From the NCBI RefSeq assembly GCF_018448905.1, contig NZ_RCWA01000029.1, positions 1 to 58,312 of the forward strand: a stretch of DNA of 58,312 bases, in the 5' to 3' direction. A program made the position numbers and the translations under genes. Source of the DNA: Photorhabdus heterorhabditis (GTDB taxonomy: Bacteria > Pseudomonadota > Gammaproteobacteria > Enterobacterales > Enterobacteriaceae). Shown here piece after piece: positions 15,943-25,429 of the stretch (positions are counted from its first letter, which is position 1; every line of letters starts with the position of its first letter). Below the pieces are notes generated by a model that saw nothing but the letters and a program-made list of their open reading frames with translations, was not told the origin of the DNA and did not search any database.

Positions 15943-16775
15943 TGTGCTGCTCCTTTATCTGATTCAGATGTGTCATCTGGCGTGCTATTTTTGCCAGGTG
16001 ATGACGTCGCTGGCATTTCAGTATGTTCATTTGAATGACTTGAACTGGCACTATTCTGATTCTGTTTACGGGAAGAGAGCTGGCGTTCAATATCTGTCAA
16101 ATTTTCCAGTTTACGAGCTGTTTCCTGTAGTTCAAATTCCAGCTGAGCACGACTTTCACGCAAACGGTCAATTTTGTTATCGGTATCCGATTGTAATTTA
16201 TGAAATTTTTCTCGTTCCTCAGCAACTGCGATTTGCTGAACCTGTTGTTCACGCCATAACTGCAACAATGGTCGCAATGAGTTTGGGAATTTCAATCTGT
16301 ATTTGTTAAGATTTTCAACCATTTTCCGGCGTTCAGCCAGCGTCGGCCTGGCACTACTCAGTAAGATGCTCTGCTTGAAAGCCAAATCCCAAGTAACTGG
16401 AATGATGTGTTTCGCAATATTACGCGCTTCGGCTAACGTTAGGTTATCTGAACAACCTATCAGCCGCAGCCAGTAAAGTGCGTTCTCAATCGATGGCGGT
16501 GTCTCTAAATCCCACATTAAATCGCAGTCTGCGATACGGTAATCTGTCACCTGTTGTTCTGGTGTTACTACAGCTGTAATTAAATTATTATTAACCGGAC
16601 TTTTGACGCAACCCGCCAATAAAAAAGGAGTGAGGATCAGCGGAATCATTCTAAACCCCCAAACTGAAACTCGTGGTAATAATAGTCTGGTGACAAAAAC
16701 GTTTTTCCCAGGCTGTGCCGCAATACTCTGCCGATCCGTCTTTTGTACAAAACGGTAAGTAGACCTGTTATACAT
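15939..16775 (-). CDS. qseG: Outer-membrane lipoprotein QseG
   Basis: A lipoprotein with a lipobox (LLAGC) after a hydrophobic stretch, a helical middle, and a predicted coiled coil near residues 180-245 ending in KLENLTDIERQLSSRKQ, as in E. coli QseG. The C-terminal tail is Ser/Thr-rich and disordered. QseG sits in the outer membrane and stimulates GlrK. The start at 16775 overlaps the glrK stop (TAATG), which supports coupling, but it gives an unusually long N-terminus before the lipobox; an ATG at 16649 would give a short signal. Position between glrK and glrR is the conserved order. Confidence 0.9.
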   Translation of the reverse strand: MYNRSTYRFVQKTDRQSIAAQPGKNVFVTRLLLPRVSVWGFRMIPLILTPFLLAGCVKSPVNNNLITAVVTPEQQVTDYRIADCDLMWDLETPPSIENALYWLRLIGCSDNLTLAEARNIAKHIIPVTWDLAFKQSILLSSARPTLAERRKMVENLNKYRLKFPNSLRPLLQLWREQQVQQIAVAEEREKFHKLQSDTDNKIDRLRESRAQLEFELQETARKLENLTDIERQLSSRKQNQNSASSSHSNEHTEMPATSSPGKNSTPDDTSESDKGAAQ

Positions 16776-18214
16776 TATTTATTCTCAGCAGTTAATGGCA
16801 ACTCAATACGAAAACATACGTCAGCAAATTCGCTCTGAATTAATAACAGTTCACCTCCCATACGCTTAATACAATCTTGCGCAATGCTTAGCCCAAGGCC
16901 GCTACCTTTCACTGCACCTTTACGCTGGAGCGTTCCCTGGTAGAACGGTTCAAAAATCATACTACGTTCTGATTCAGGAATTGGAGTACCGGTATTAGCA
17001 ACATCAATTTGAACACATTTGCCGATCTGACGACTAGAAACCCAGATGTTACCGGATTCAGCGCCATAGTGCACCGCATTGGAGTAGAGATTATCAATAA
17101 CCCGCATTAATAGTGTAGGTTCTGCCCAGCAAATATCAGCATTAAGTTGAATTTCTGTCTGAATATTCTTTGATCTTGCAGGCAAACTGTGTGATAAAAC
17201 CACTTCATTAACAATTTCCCGTAAAGAAACTTGTTGTTGTTCCGTCGAGCTATCCGCCAGTTTACGATTATAATCTAACAATTGCTCGATCAACTGCTGT
17301 AAATGTTTACTACTATTATCAAGAATAGCAACCACTTCTTGCTGATCAACCGTCAATGGCCCTGCAACTTCGTCAGCCAGTAATTCTGTCCCTTCCCGCA
17401 TACTGGCTAATGGTGTTTTCAATTCATGAGAAATATGACGCAAAAACTCATGGCGTTGTGATTCCAACCAAGCCAATCGCTCACTGAGCCAGACAATCCG
17501 CTGTGCCAAAGAGCGAAGTTCTCGCGGCCCCTGAAAAGAATCTATACGAACTCCTAATGATTGCCCTTCTCCCAATCGGTTAATCATCCGTTCAATACCT
17601 TTCACTGGCCCGATAATCATACGAGTAAATAACGCAACCAATAATGCACTCAACAAAAACAAAATAAGGCTCTGCCAGCCAAAAAATTGTCCTTTCTCGG
17701 CAATATCTTTCTGTAGCTGTTCCCCTCTACTGAAAATAACATCACGGGTAGTCTGTACCATCTGACTATTAACATTAGAAAATTGCTCCAGTAATTGAGC
17801 TGCGGATTGTGTGGGTTCGCTATTGAGGCAGGTGATTTTTGTCAATGGTGACAATAAAGCGTTAAGCGTCTTAATATGCTGTTGATCATCAAGTATCGCC
17901 ATTTGATCTTTCAGCATTTTAGAGTATTGCCGGTATTGCTTCTGATAGAGATTTTCCAGCGTTTTATCCCCCAACACACAATACTGGCGGTAGCTACGTT
18001 CCATCTCCAGCGCAATCCCCGTCATGGCTTCACTGCGGCGAGCATCAGCCAACGTAGTACGGTTTATATCAGCCGCTTGTTCACTGAGCTGATCAAGACT
18101 CTGATAAGCCTGATATGCTAAAACCAATAATGGCAATAGTACTAGCCAGAAAGCCATCACAACTAATTGGCGCAATGAGCGCGGAAATAAACGCCATTTT
18201 TTCAAGGGAATCAT
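16775..18214 (-). CDS. glrK: Sensor histidine kinase GlrK
   Basis: A 479-residue membrane histidine kinase. It has a first transmembrane helix near residues 14-33, a periplasmic sensor domain, a second helix near 175-195, a HAMP linker (RMIIGPVKGIERMINRLGEG), the His-box FLRHISHELKTPLASMREG, and ATPase motifs (NLYSNAVHYG, GSGLGLSIAQD). It phosphorylates GlrR to drive glmY. The ATG at 18214 (MIPLKKWRLFPRSLRQ) aligns with the E. coli start; the longer frame upstream is not supported. It is the first gene of the glrK-qseG-glrR operon. Confidence 0.96.
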   Translation of the reverse strand: MIPLKKWRLFPRSLRQLVVMAFWLVLLPLLVLAYQAYQSLDQLSEQAADINRTTLADARRSEAMTGIALEMERSYRQYCVLGDKTLENLYQKQYRQYSKMLKDQMAILDDQQHIKTLNALLSPLTKITCLNSEPTQSAAQLLEQFSNVNSQMVQTTRDVIFSRGEQLQKDIAEKGQFFGWQSLILFLLSALLVALFTRMIIGPVKGIERMINRLGEGQSLGVRIDSFQGPRELRSLAQRIVWLSERLAWLESQRHEFLRHISHELKTPLASMREGTELLADEVAGPLTVDQQEVVAILDNSSKHLQQLIEQLLDYNRKLADSSTEQQQVSLREIVNEVVLSHSLPARSKNIQTEIQLNADICWAEPTLLMRVIDNLYSNAVHYGAESGNIWVSSRQIGKCVQIDVANTGTPIPESERSMIFEPFYQGTLQRKGAVKGSGLGLSIAQDCIKRMGGELLLIQSEFADVCFRIELPLTAENK

Positions 18215-18353
18215 CTCGTAACCTGTCAGTACACCAATGTTAGCCGACAAAAGGCAGATAGAAAAACCTGTCGGCTGATAAATTCTGTTGTTACTGATAA
18301 ATAGCAGATGCAAACATCCAAACAATGAGGCAGGCAGACACCTGAATTATGAC

Positions 18354-18385
18354 GGCGGGACAATAGTTTTAACTATTGTCCCGCC
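18354..18385. repeat. Perfect 15-bp inverted repeat between glmY and glrK
   Basis: GGCGGGACAATAGTT and its exact reverse complement are separated by only two bases. It would form a very stable hairpin on either strand. On the minus strand it follows the conserved part of glmY, so it could be a 3' end or attenuator before glrK, but no U run follows it. Confidence 0.85.
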
Positions 18386-18401
18386 AGTGAGGAGAACACA
18401 T

Positions 18402-18585
18402 TCCTGCTGTTTATCTACAGTCAGGATAGGTTGGTGCCTCACTCCACGTGTCGCCCGATGTTTGATAAGGCCGGGAAGCGATATCATTGAGTTGGACGGT
18501 AGGCACCTTACTTTGGCATCATTCGATAGTTTATGTGGCATGTCTCCACCCATGTGGGCCAACATAAGAAGCTGAATGAGCAACT
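18402..18585 (-). ncRNA. glmY: GlmY small RNA
   Basis: The minus strand from 18585 begins AGTTGCTCATTCAGC and continues CTTATGTTGGCCC, close to the known 5' end of E. coli GlmY (AGTGGCTCATTCAC...). It also contains the conserved segments AAGGTGCC and TCGCTTCCCGG...TTATCAAAC. GlmY titrates the adaptor RapZ and so stabilises GlmZ, raising GlmS (glucosamine-6-phosphate synthase) levels. The position directly upstream of glrK is the conserved one. The 3' end is set by the E. coli length (184 nt) and is uncertain; the RNA may extend to the hairpin at 18354-18385. Confidence 0.85.
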
Positions 18586-18597
18586 AGGCAGATTTAA

Positions 18598-18613
18598 TGC
18601 AGGTTACGTGCCA
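18598..18613 (-). promoter_or_regulatory. Sigma-54 promoter of glmY
   Basis: TGGCACG-N4-CTGCA on the minus strand matches the -24/-12 consensus TGGCACG-N4-TTGCW with one change. The -12 GC is 14 bases upstream of the inferred RNA start, which fits sigma-54. Confidence 0.88.
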
Positions 18614-18632
18614 ACATTAGAATTAAAATCAT

Positions 18633-18645
18633 AATCAATTGTTTT
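18633..18645. promoter_or_regulatory. Possible IHF site in the glmY control region
   Basis: AATCAA-N4-TTT is one base from the IHF consensus WATCAA-N4-TTR. It lies between the sigma-54 promoter and the GlrR boxes, where DNA bending is expected for NtrC-type activation. Confidence 0.4.
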
Positions 18646-18719
18646 TATTTGAAAAAAATAAAAACTTAACGTTTCAGCTACCAAATACCTTGTTTCTGGC
18701 ATCAATAAAATTTGTTTTC

Positions 18720-18737
18720 TGTCTCCAATTAAAGACA
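18720..18737. promoter_or_regulatory. GlrR binding box 1
   Basis: A perfect TGTC-N10-GACA match, the known GlrR target, about 110 bp upstream of the glmY sigma-54 promoter. Confidence 0.85.
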
Positions 18738-18782
18738 CCTAAGATCGCCAAAATAAAAATACATATAAATCAATAAATTAAA

Positions 18783-18800
18783 CGTCTCCTTTTGGAGACA
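18783..18800. promoter_or_regulatory. GlrR binding box 2
   Basis: CGTC-N10-GACA, one base from the consensus, within a longer GTCTCC/GGAGAC dyad. Confidence 0.75.
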
Positions 18801-18815
18801 CTTATAATGGGCATT

Positions 18816-18833
18816 TGTCGGGTAATTGAGACA
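18816..18833. promoter_or_regulatory. GlrR binding box 3
   Basis: A perfect TGTC-N10-GACA match. With boxes 1 and 2 it gives three activator sites, the number known in E. coli glmY. Confidence 0.85.
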
Positions 18834-18915
18834 GTGAAAAACAGGGCCTGAACTTCTGGGAATTTCCGATACAAAACTTTCTCATTTGAATCATTAGCAC
18901 TGCCATCATACTAAT

Positions 18916-18941
18916 GGCCTATATTCGCCCCATATATGGCC
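18916..18941. promoter_or_regulatory. Possible operator of the toxin-antitoxin pair
   Basis: An imperfect dyad, GGCCTATAT and ATATATGGCC, separated by a short centre and lying ~65 bp before the antitoxin start. Antitoxins of this kind usually repress their own promoter at such dyads. Confidence 0.35.
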
Positions 18942-19003
18942 TTTATCAGTAAATGATGTATTATTAAAGATAGAAGCAACAAGGTTTCTACTCGGAGGAC
19001 AAT

Positions 19004-19276
19004 ATGTATCAGACCCAAAATTCGCGGATTACGACAGTTTCTGCGTTTAAAAAAGAATTGGCTTCTATGGATGTATCTCAGCCAGTCATAGTAACCCAAA
19101 ACGGGGAGCCACTATATGTGGTTCAAGATCCTGCTCAATTTGAAATGCAGCAAGAGCAAATGGCATTGCTGCGCTTGCTATCTTTTGCTGAAAAAGACGT
19201 AAGATCTGGACGAATCATGTCATCTAATGAACTGCGAAATAACCTACGGAACTTAGCAAGCAGTGATCGTAAATAA
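19004..19276 (+). CDS. Type II antitoxin, Phd/YefM-like
   Basis: A 90-residue protein with the pattern of Phd/YefM-type antitoxins: an N-terminal DNA-binding part (TTVSAFKKELASM, QPVIVTQNGEPLYVV) and a C-terminal charged tail that would wrap the toxin. A strong GGAGG ribosome site lies 6 bases before the ATG. It overlaps the toxin gene by 14 bp, so toxin translation depends on antitoxin translation. The pair sits between the glmY control region and the end of purL, a place without such genes in E. coli. Confidence 0.82.
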   Translation: MYQTQNSRITTVSAFKKELASMDVSQPVIVTQNGEPLYVVQDPAQFEMQQEQMALLRLLSFAEKDVRSGRIMSSNELRNNLRNLASSDRK

Positions 19277-19610
19277 AATTGAATATACTCAGACGTTTGA
19301 GAACCAGCTTCATGAACGCTTTGACTATTTAACCAGACATATCAGCACAGAAGCATCTTGGAAAATGCTAGAAACCTTTTTAAACAGCGTTGAGGCCCGT
19401 GTCCTTAAGCATCCCAAAAGTGCTCCATTATGTGAAGAAACAGCTGATATTGGGTTAATCAGTTACCATGACTATGTGGATACTAAATTGCAACTACGGG
19501 TAATCTACAATATAGATGAAGCAAACCATACCGTAATTGCTATGCTGCTCCTAAGTACACGGCAGAACTTACGCCAAGCATTAATCCAATATTGCCTGCG
19601 TAGGGACTGA
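19263..19610 (+). CDS. Type II toxin, RelE/ParE superfamily
   Basis: A 115-residue small protein of RelE/ParE-like type, with an N-terminal amphipathic helix pair, a VLKHPKSAPLCEE loop, and a C-terminal beta strand with YNIDEANHTVIAMLLLSTRQNLRQ, the typical end strand and helix. It starts with GTG inside the antitoxin gene. Whether it cuts ribosome-bound mRNA (RelE-like) or targets gyrase (ParE-like) cannot be told from sequence. The intact frame and overlap suggest a working pair. Confidence 0.78.
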   Translation: MIVNKIEYTQTFENQLHERFDYLTRHISTEASWKMLETFLNSVEARVLKHPKSAPLCEETADIGLISYHDYVDTKLQLRVIYNIDEANHTVIAMLLLSTRQNLRQALIQYCLRRD

Positions 19611-19632
19611 ACTTCTGAAACTCCATGAGTAA

Positions 19633-19661
19633 AAAGGGCAAGCAATTTCTGCTCACCCTTT
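19633..19661. terminator. Bidirectional terminator between the toxin gene and purL
   Basis: AAAGGG-AGCA pairs with TGCT-CCCTTT around a 5-base loop, with one small internal loop. It lies between two convergent genes and can serve both strands. Confidence 0.6.
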
Positions 19662-19726
19662 GCGTATCAGTTGAAATTATTCTCTCACTGCCGTGACTAA
19701 AGAACCCTATTTATTCGGTTACAACA

Positions 19727-22700
19727 CTACCCTAACTGCTTACGAGCATTACGGAAAATTCGCATCCATGGGCCATCCTCATCCCATTCCACTGGGTGCC
19801 ATGAGTTACTGACAGTGCGGAATACCCTTTCTGGATGCGGCATCATCACGGTTGCACGCCCATCAAGGCTAGTAACCGCTGTAATACCATTCACTGAACC
19901 ATTTGGGTTAGCCGGATAATTTTCAGTGACCTGACCATAGTTGTTCACATAACGCAGAGCCACTAACTGGCTATTTTCAAGCATATGAAGATGTTGACTA
20001 TCGCGGAATTCCACTTGCCCTTCCCCATGAGAAACAGCAATCGGCAGACGAGAACCCACCATATCTTTCAGGAATAATGATGGGCTGTCAGCAATCTCCA
20101 CCAAACTGAACCGTGCTTCAAAACGCTCTGAACGGTTACGTACAAAACGCGGCCAATGTTCTGCACCCGGGATCAATTCCCGCAAGTTAGACATCATCTG
20201 ACAACCATTACAAACACCAAGCGCCAAAGTATCAGGCCGTGTAAAGAAAGCCGCAAATTCATCACGAACACGCTCATTGAACAGAATTGATTTTGCCCAA
20301 CCTTCACCCGCGCCCAATACGTCACCATAAGAGAAGCCACCACAAGCAACCAATGTCTGGAACTGGCTCAATCCAATACGTCCAGACAACAAATCACTCA
20401 TATGAACATCAATAGCCTCGAAACCTGCTCGGTGGAATGCAGCGGCCATTTCAACATGAGAGTTAACGCCTTGTTCACGCAATACCGCCACTTTCGGCCT
20501 TACCTGATGCAAAATGTAAGGCGCAGCAATATCTTCTGAATGGTCAAAGGTTAATTTTACATTCAGACCTGGGTCCTGATTATCCTGTTTCGCCTGATGT
20601 TCCTGATCTGCACATTCCGGGTTATCGCGCAAACGCTGCATTTGCCATGTGGTTTCAGCCCACCACCGACGCAAAGTACTGCGATTCTGGCGATATACTT
20701 CCGTATTACCGCTGAAAATGACAAAATCATCCCCTGCTTTAGCTTTACCCAAATAATGCACGCAATCGGCCAAACCATGTTCTGCCAAAATCTGCTCAAC
20801 AAACGCCCTTTCAGATGAACGAATCTGAATGACGGCACCCAACTCTTCCGTAAAGAGCGCGGCCAGAATATCTTCATCAAACACACTGATATCAGCTTCA
20901 ACGCCACAGTGACCAGTAAAAGCCATTTCAGCCAACGTTACCAGCAAACCACCATCAGAACGGTCGTGATAAGCCAGTAATTTCTGCTCCGCGATCAGTT
21001 GTTGAACAGCATTGAAGAATCCAGCCAATTGCTCAGCACTACGTACATCTGCGGTTTTATTACCCAACTGACGGTAAACCTGCGCCAATGCTGTAGCGCC
21101 CAATGTATTCTGTCCTTGTCCCAGATCGATTAACAACAACGCATTATCTTCATCAATGGAAAGCTCAGGCGTTATTGTACGGCGTACGTCTTCCACTCTG
21201 GCAAAAGCAGTAATAACCAACGACAAAGGTGACGTCATTTCACGCTCTTCACCTTTATCATTCCAGCTGGTTTTCATCGACATAGAATCTTTACCCACCG
21301 GAATAGTTAGCCCCAATGCCGGACACAATTCCTCCCCCACCGCTTTGACCGCCGCATACAAACCGGCATCCTCACCAGGATGACCGGCAGCAGACATCCA
21401 ATTAGCTGAAAGTTTAATACGCTTCAAATCTTGGACATAAGCAGAAGCAATGTTGGTCAGAGCTTCACCGACAGCCAGACGAGCAGAGGCGGCAAAATCC
21501 AACAAAGCAACTGGAGCACGTTCACCCATAGACATGGCTTCGCCATAGTAACTATCAAGACTGGCGGTAGTCACAGCGCAGTCAGCTACCGGGATCTGCC
21601 ACGGGCCTACCATCTGATCACGAGAAACCATTCCCGTGACCGTACGATCACCTATAGTTATCAAGAATGTTTTTTCTGCCACAGCAGGCAAATGCATAAT
21701 GCGCTTAACCGCTTCTGCCAAGTCAATATTCCGACGCTCAAGGTTTTCTCCTCTAGCTTTTAATGTGCTGACATTACGCAACATCTTTGGCGTTTTACCC
21801 AGCAACACATCCAGCGGCATATCGATTGGCTGATTATCAAAATGCTCATCATTAAGCCGCAAATGACGTTCTGCTGTTGCCTCACCGATAACAGCATAAG
21901 GTGCCCGCTCACGCCGACAAATTTCTTCAAACAAAGGAAGTTGTTCTGGCGCAACAGCCAGTACATAACGCTCCTGAGATTCATTACACCAGACCTCCAG
22001 CGGACTCATTCCTGGTTCATCATTAAGAATCTTACGTAGTTCAAACCGACCACCGCGACCACCATCACTCACCAACTCAGGCATAGCGTTGGAAAGCCCG
22101 CCAGCACCAACATCATGAATGAACAAAATCGGGTTGTTTTCTCCCAATTGCCAACAACGATCGATAACTTCCTGACAACGGCGTTCCATTTCCGGGTTAT
22201 CACGTTGCACAGAAGCAAAATCCAGATCAGCATCAGATTGACCAGACGCCATAGAAGAGGCAGCGCCACCACCCAAACCGATGTTCATGGACGGACCACC
22301 AAGCACAATCAGTTTCGCGCCAACAGAAATTTCACCCTTCTTGACATGTTCATCACGGATATTACCAATCCCGCCCGCCAACATAATTGGTTTGTGATAA
22401 CCACGCAGCTCACTGCCGTTATGACTGTTTACTTTTTCTTCATAGGTACGAAAATAACCAAGCAGCGCTGGACGGCCAAATTCGTTATTAAATGCAGCGC
22501 CACCCAAAGGACCTTCCGTCATGATATCCAGAGCACTGACGATACGTTCCGGTTTGCCAAAATCCGCTTCCCATGGCTGTTCAAAACCCGGTATCCGCAG
22601 ATTGGATACAGAGAATCCTACCAACCCGGCTTTTGGCTTGGCACCCCGTCCCGTCGCACCTTCATCACGGATTTCACCACCAGAACCGGTCGCGGCACCC

Positions 22701-23614
22701 GGCCAAGGCGAGATTGCCGTCGGATGATTATGAGTTTCAACCTTCATCAGGATATGAGCTTGTTCCTGATGATAATCATATGAACCGCCTTCCACTCCAG
22801 CAAAGAAACGGCCAACAGAAGACCCTTCCATCACAGCCGCATTATCTTTATAAGCGGACAGCACGTAATCAGGTGTTTGCTCATAGGTATTTTTAATCAT
22901 TTTAAACAATGATTTTGGCTGTTCCTGACCATCAATAATCCAATCAGCATTAAAGATTTTATGGCGGCAATGTTCTGAGTTAGCTTGAGCAAACATGTAA
23001 AGTTCAACATCTGTTGGATTGCGCCTCAATTTCTCGAAAGCGTCCATCAGATAATCAATTTCATCCGGTGCCAATGCCAATCCAAGTTCAGTATTCGCTT
23101 TCTCTAGAGCACCGCGCCCTTCTTGCAGAATAGCAATGCGCTTTAATGGAGTGGGTTGCTGATGAGAAAATAATTTTTCCGCCTGTTCCAATTGAGTAAA
23201 AACCGTCTCCATCATCTGATCATGCAGCAATGACGACAATATTTGCCACTGTGAACCACTCATTTCATCACACTGGATGTAATAAGCCAGACCACGCTCC
23301 AGACGCACAACCTGAGATAGACCACAATTATGAGCAATATCGGTTGCTTTGGAAGACCATGGGGAAATCGTCCCCGGACGGGGAGTCACTAGCAGCAATG
23401 TCCCTTTGGGTTCATGCTCAGCCAATGACGGCCCGTATTTTAGTAATTGTTGTAACTTTGCTGAATCAGCCTCACTCAAAGGTGCATTAATCTCTGCAAA
23501 ATGAACGTATTCCGCATAAATATCATTGACCGGAAGTTGCTGTTCCTGACACACAGAAAGGAGCTTGGTGATACGAAATACTGATAAAGCGGGGGAACCA
23601 CGCAGAATTTCCAT
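19727..23614 (-). CDS. purL: Phosphoribosylformylglycinamidine synthase
   Basis: A 1295-residue single-chain PurL, the same length as the E. coli enzyme. It catalyses the glutamine- and ATP-dependent fourth step of purine synthesis in the cytoplasm. Visible parts are the N-terminal domain, the ATP-binding synthetase domain ([23 protein letters not shown]; second half GKDSMSMKT) and the C-terminal glutaminase with the catalytic Cys in GVCNGCQMM and the His/Glu in PHPERVF. The ATG at 23614 ([11 protein letters not shown]) is chosen because it aligns with E. coli; the frame is open 10 codons further. A PurR box lies upstream. Confidence 0.98.
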   Translation of the reverse strand: MEILRGSPALSVFRITKLLSVCQEQQLPVNDIYAEYVHFAEINAPLSEADSAKLQQLLKYGPSLAEHEPKGTLLLVTPRPGTISPWSSKATDIAHNCGLSQVVRLERGLAYYIQCDEMSGSQWQILSSLLHDQMMETVFTQLEQAEKLFSHQQPTPLKRIAILQEGRGALEKANTELGLALAPDEIDYLMDAFEKLRRNPTDVELYMFAQANSEHCRHKIFNADWIIDGQEQPKSLFKMIKNTYEQTPDYVLSAYKDNAAVMEGSSVGRFFAGVEGGSYDYHQEQAHILMKVETHNHPTAISPWPGAATGSGGEIRDEGATGRGAKPKAGLVGFSVSNLRIPGFEQPWEADFGKPERIVSALDIMTEGPLGGAAFNNEFGRPALLGYFRTYEEKVNSHNGSELRGYHKPIMLAGGIGNIRDEHVKKGEISVGAKLIVLGGPSMNIGLGGGAASSMASGQSDADLDFASVQRDNPEMERRCQEVIDRCWQLGENNPILFIHDVGAGGLSNAMPELVSDGGRGGRFELRKILNDEPGMSPLEVWCNESQERYVLAVAPEQLPLFEEICRRERAPYAVIGEATAERHLRLNDEHFDNQPIDMPLDVLLGKTPKMLRNVSTLKARGENLERRNIDLAEAVKRIMHLPAVAEKTFLITIGDRTVTGMVSRDQMVGPWQIPVADCAVTTASLDSYYGEAMSMGERAPVALLDFAASARLAVGEALTNIASAYVQDLKRIKLSANWMSAAGHPGEDAGLYAAVKAVGEELCPALGLTIPVGKDSMSMKTSWNDKGEEREMTSPLSLVITAFARVEDVRRTITPELSIDEDNALLLIDLGQGQNTLGATALAQVYRQLGNKTADVRSAEQLAGFFNAVQQLIAEQKLLAYHDRSDGGLLVTLAEMAFTGHCGVEADISVFDEDILAALFTEELGAVIQIRSSERAFVEQILAEHGLADCVHYLGKAKAGDDFVIFSGNTEVYRQNRSTLRRWWAETTWQMQRLRDNPECADQEHQAKQDNQDPGLNVKLTFDHSEDIAAPYILHQVRPKVAVLREQGVNSHVEMAAAFHRAGFEAIDVHMSDLLSGRIGLSQFQTLVACGGFSYGDVLGAGEGWAKSILFNERVRDEFAAFFTRPDTLALGVCNGCQMMSNLRELIPGAEHWPRFVRNRSERFEARFSLVEIADSPSLFLKDMVGSRLPIAVSHGEGQVEFRDSQHLHMLENSQLVALRYVNNYGQVTENYPANPNGSVNGITAVTSLDGRATVMMPHPERVFRTVSNSWHPVEWDEDGPWMRIFRNARKQLG

Positions 23615-23699
23615 AGTAATAAATTCTCTCATCTTAAGAAGCAAAACCTGACTGATGCCTTCGGGGAAATAAACACATTATAAAGGATTGCAACCAGTG

Positions 23700-23715
23700 A
23701 CGAAACCGTTTGCGT
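23700..23715 (-). promoter_or_regulatory. PurR operator of purL
   Basis: On the minus strand ACGCAAACGGTTTCGT matches the PurR consensus ANGCAANCGNTTNCNT at every fixed position. It lies 86 bp upstream of the purL start. Confidence 0.88.
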
Positions 23716-23881
23716 GACGATTATTAAGGCTAAGTATTTGGTTGTCAGGTTATGCGAAGAGTATTAATTAAGTTGCGCAGTAAGTTTTTGTTCCGCAAAA
23801 TGCTCAATCACTGGAAATTTAACCATGATAATATAGCGCGTTTCCACATAGCACCACATCGCGTCACACAGAGATAACCAT

Positions 23882-25303
23882 TTGAATAATATAAAAATAA
23901 ATTATTTCGTTATCATTGTTATCGCTCTTTTTTCTGCTGCCATAATCAGCCTAAACATCAGTTGGCCGAATAAACAGCAGGAGCAGATTAACAGGATCAT
24001 TACTAGGGGGGAACTGCGGATCAGCACCATCAGCTCACCTCTGATTTATCTCACAGGTAAGAAAGAACCCAATGGATTCGATTATGAGCTGGTAAAACGC
24101 TTCGCTGATTACCTTGGCGTTAAACTGGAAATCAAATTCAGAAAAAATATCAACCAATTATTTAACGATCTAGAAAATGGTGATGCTGATTTTCTAGCCG
24201 CAGGTCTGACCTATAACAAGGAGAGGTTGGCACAAACTCACACTGGCCCAGCTTATTATTCTGTTTCCCAACAGTTGATTTATCGCAAAGGTACTCCGCG
24301 CCCTCGTTCTTTTAAGGACTTAAAAGGCAAACTCCTCGTCACTGCCGGTTCTTCTCACGTCAGCACACTGAAAAAGATGAAAGAAGAGTCTTACCCGGAA
24401 CTTGAATGGGATGAAACGCAACAATACAACACCCGGGAATTACTGGAGCGGGTATCAGAGGGCAAACTAGATTACACCTTGGGCGACTCTATCAATGTCG
24501 CGTTGCAACAGCGTACTCACCCTAATCTGGCCGTCGCTTTTGATATCAGTGAAGATAATCCTTTAACGTGGTATTTAAAGCGTACTGATGATTACAGCCT
24601 TTATGCTGCTATGTTGGATTTTTTCAGTCAAATGACGGAAGAAGATGTGATGCCACGGCTAGAAGAGAAATATTTTGCTCATGTCAGTTCGTTTGATTAC
24701 TTCGATACCCTCTTTTTTCTTAGTGCCATTGATAATATTCTCCCGATTTATCAACCATTATTTGAAAAATATTCTGGTGATATCAGCTGGCAACTGCTGG
24801 CAGCAATTGCCTGGCAGGAATCACATTGGGACCCGCAGGCAACATCTCCAACAGGGGTCCGTGGCCTGATGATGTTAACCCATCCAACCGCTAAAGGGCT
24901 TGGTGTCGTTGACCGCCTTGATCCAGAAGAAAGCATTAAGGGAGGTGCAATCTATCTGCAAAATCTGATGAAACGACTACCTGAAAATATCCCTAAAGAT
25001 GAACGGATATGGTTTGCACTGGCTGCTTACAATATGGGCTACGGTCATATGTTGGATGCCCGGAAATTGACAGCAGCACAAAAAGGCAATCCTGATCGCT
25101 GGCTTGATGTGAAAGCCCGAATACCTCTATTAAGTCAAAAAAAATATTATACGAACACCACCTATGGTTATGCCCGTGGACATGAAGCTTATCGCTATGT
25201 CGAGAATATCCGCCGTTATCAACTTAGTTTAGTTGGATATTTACAGGCAAAAGAAAACCGGCAAAAATTAGTTTCTCAGGAAGAGAAATCAAAAACAGAG
25301 TAA
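23882..25303 (+). CDS. mltF: Membrane-bound lytic murein transglycosylase F
   Basis: A 473-residue two-domain protein. It has an N-terminal membrane anchor (residues ~8-25), a periplasmic solute-binding-like domain ([27 protein letters not shown]), and a C-terminal lysozyme-like SLT domain with the catalytic Glu in [24 protein letters not shown] and the later [13 protein letters not shown] motif. It cleaves peptidoglycan to anhydro-muropeptides at the outer membrane's inner face. The start is TTG, as I recall for E. coli mltF. It is divergent from purL. Confidence 0.96.
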   Translation: MNNIKINYFVIIVIALFSAAIISLNISWPNKQQEQINRIITRGELRISTISSPLIYLTGKKEPNGFDYELVKRFADYLGVKLEIKFRKNINQLFNDLENGDADFLAAGLTYNKERLAQTHTGPAYYSVSQQLIYRKGTPRPRSFKDLKGKLLVTAGSSHVSTLKKMKEESYPELEWDETQQYNTRELLERVSEGKLDYTLGDSINVALQQRTHPNLAVAFDISEDNPLTWYLKRTDDYSLYAAMLDFFSQMTEEDVMPRLEEKYFAHVSSFDYFDTLFFLSAIDNILPIYQPLFEKYSGDISWQLLAAIAWQESHWDPQATSPTGVRGLMMLTHPTAKGLGVVDRLDPEESIKGGAIYLQNLMKRLPENIPKDERIWFALAAYNMGYGHMLDARKLTAAQKGNPDRWLDVKARIPLLSQKKYYTNTTYGYARGHEAYRYVENIRRYQLSLVGYLQAKENRQKLVSQEEKSKTE

Positions 25304-25429
25304 ACAATTAGCTATCGCTAAAAATGCAATGATAGTTAATTATATATCCCCAATCATATTATGTTTTACAACAAATTAAACTAACTATACTAAATTTATC
25401 AGGATACTATCTTACCTAAAGGATGCATC

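Noticed and set aside
18347-18583. A 78-codon minus-strand frame and a 95-codon plus-strand frame over 18288-18583
   Set aside because: They lie over the conserved GlmY RNA and have no coding signature. The RNA explains the conservation.
23882-23893. TTG start of mltF as a sign of a broken gene
   Set aside because: The frame aligns with E. coli MltF from the first residues, which also uses an unusual start as far as I recall.
25307-25342. AT-rich stem (AATTAGCTATC/GATAGTTAATT) after mltF as a terminator
   Set aside because: Low stability and no T run. It may contribute, but I cannot support it as a terminator.
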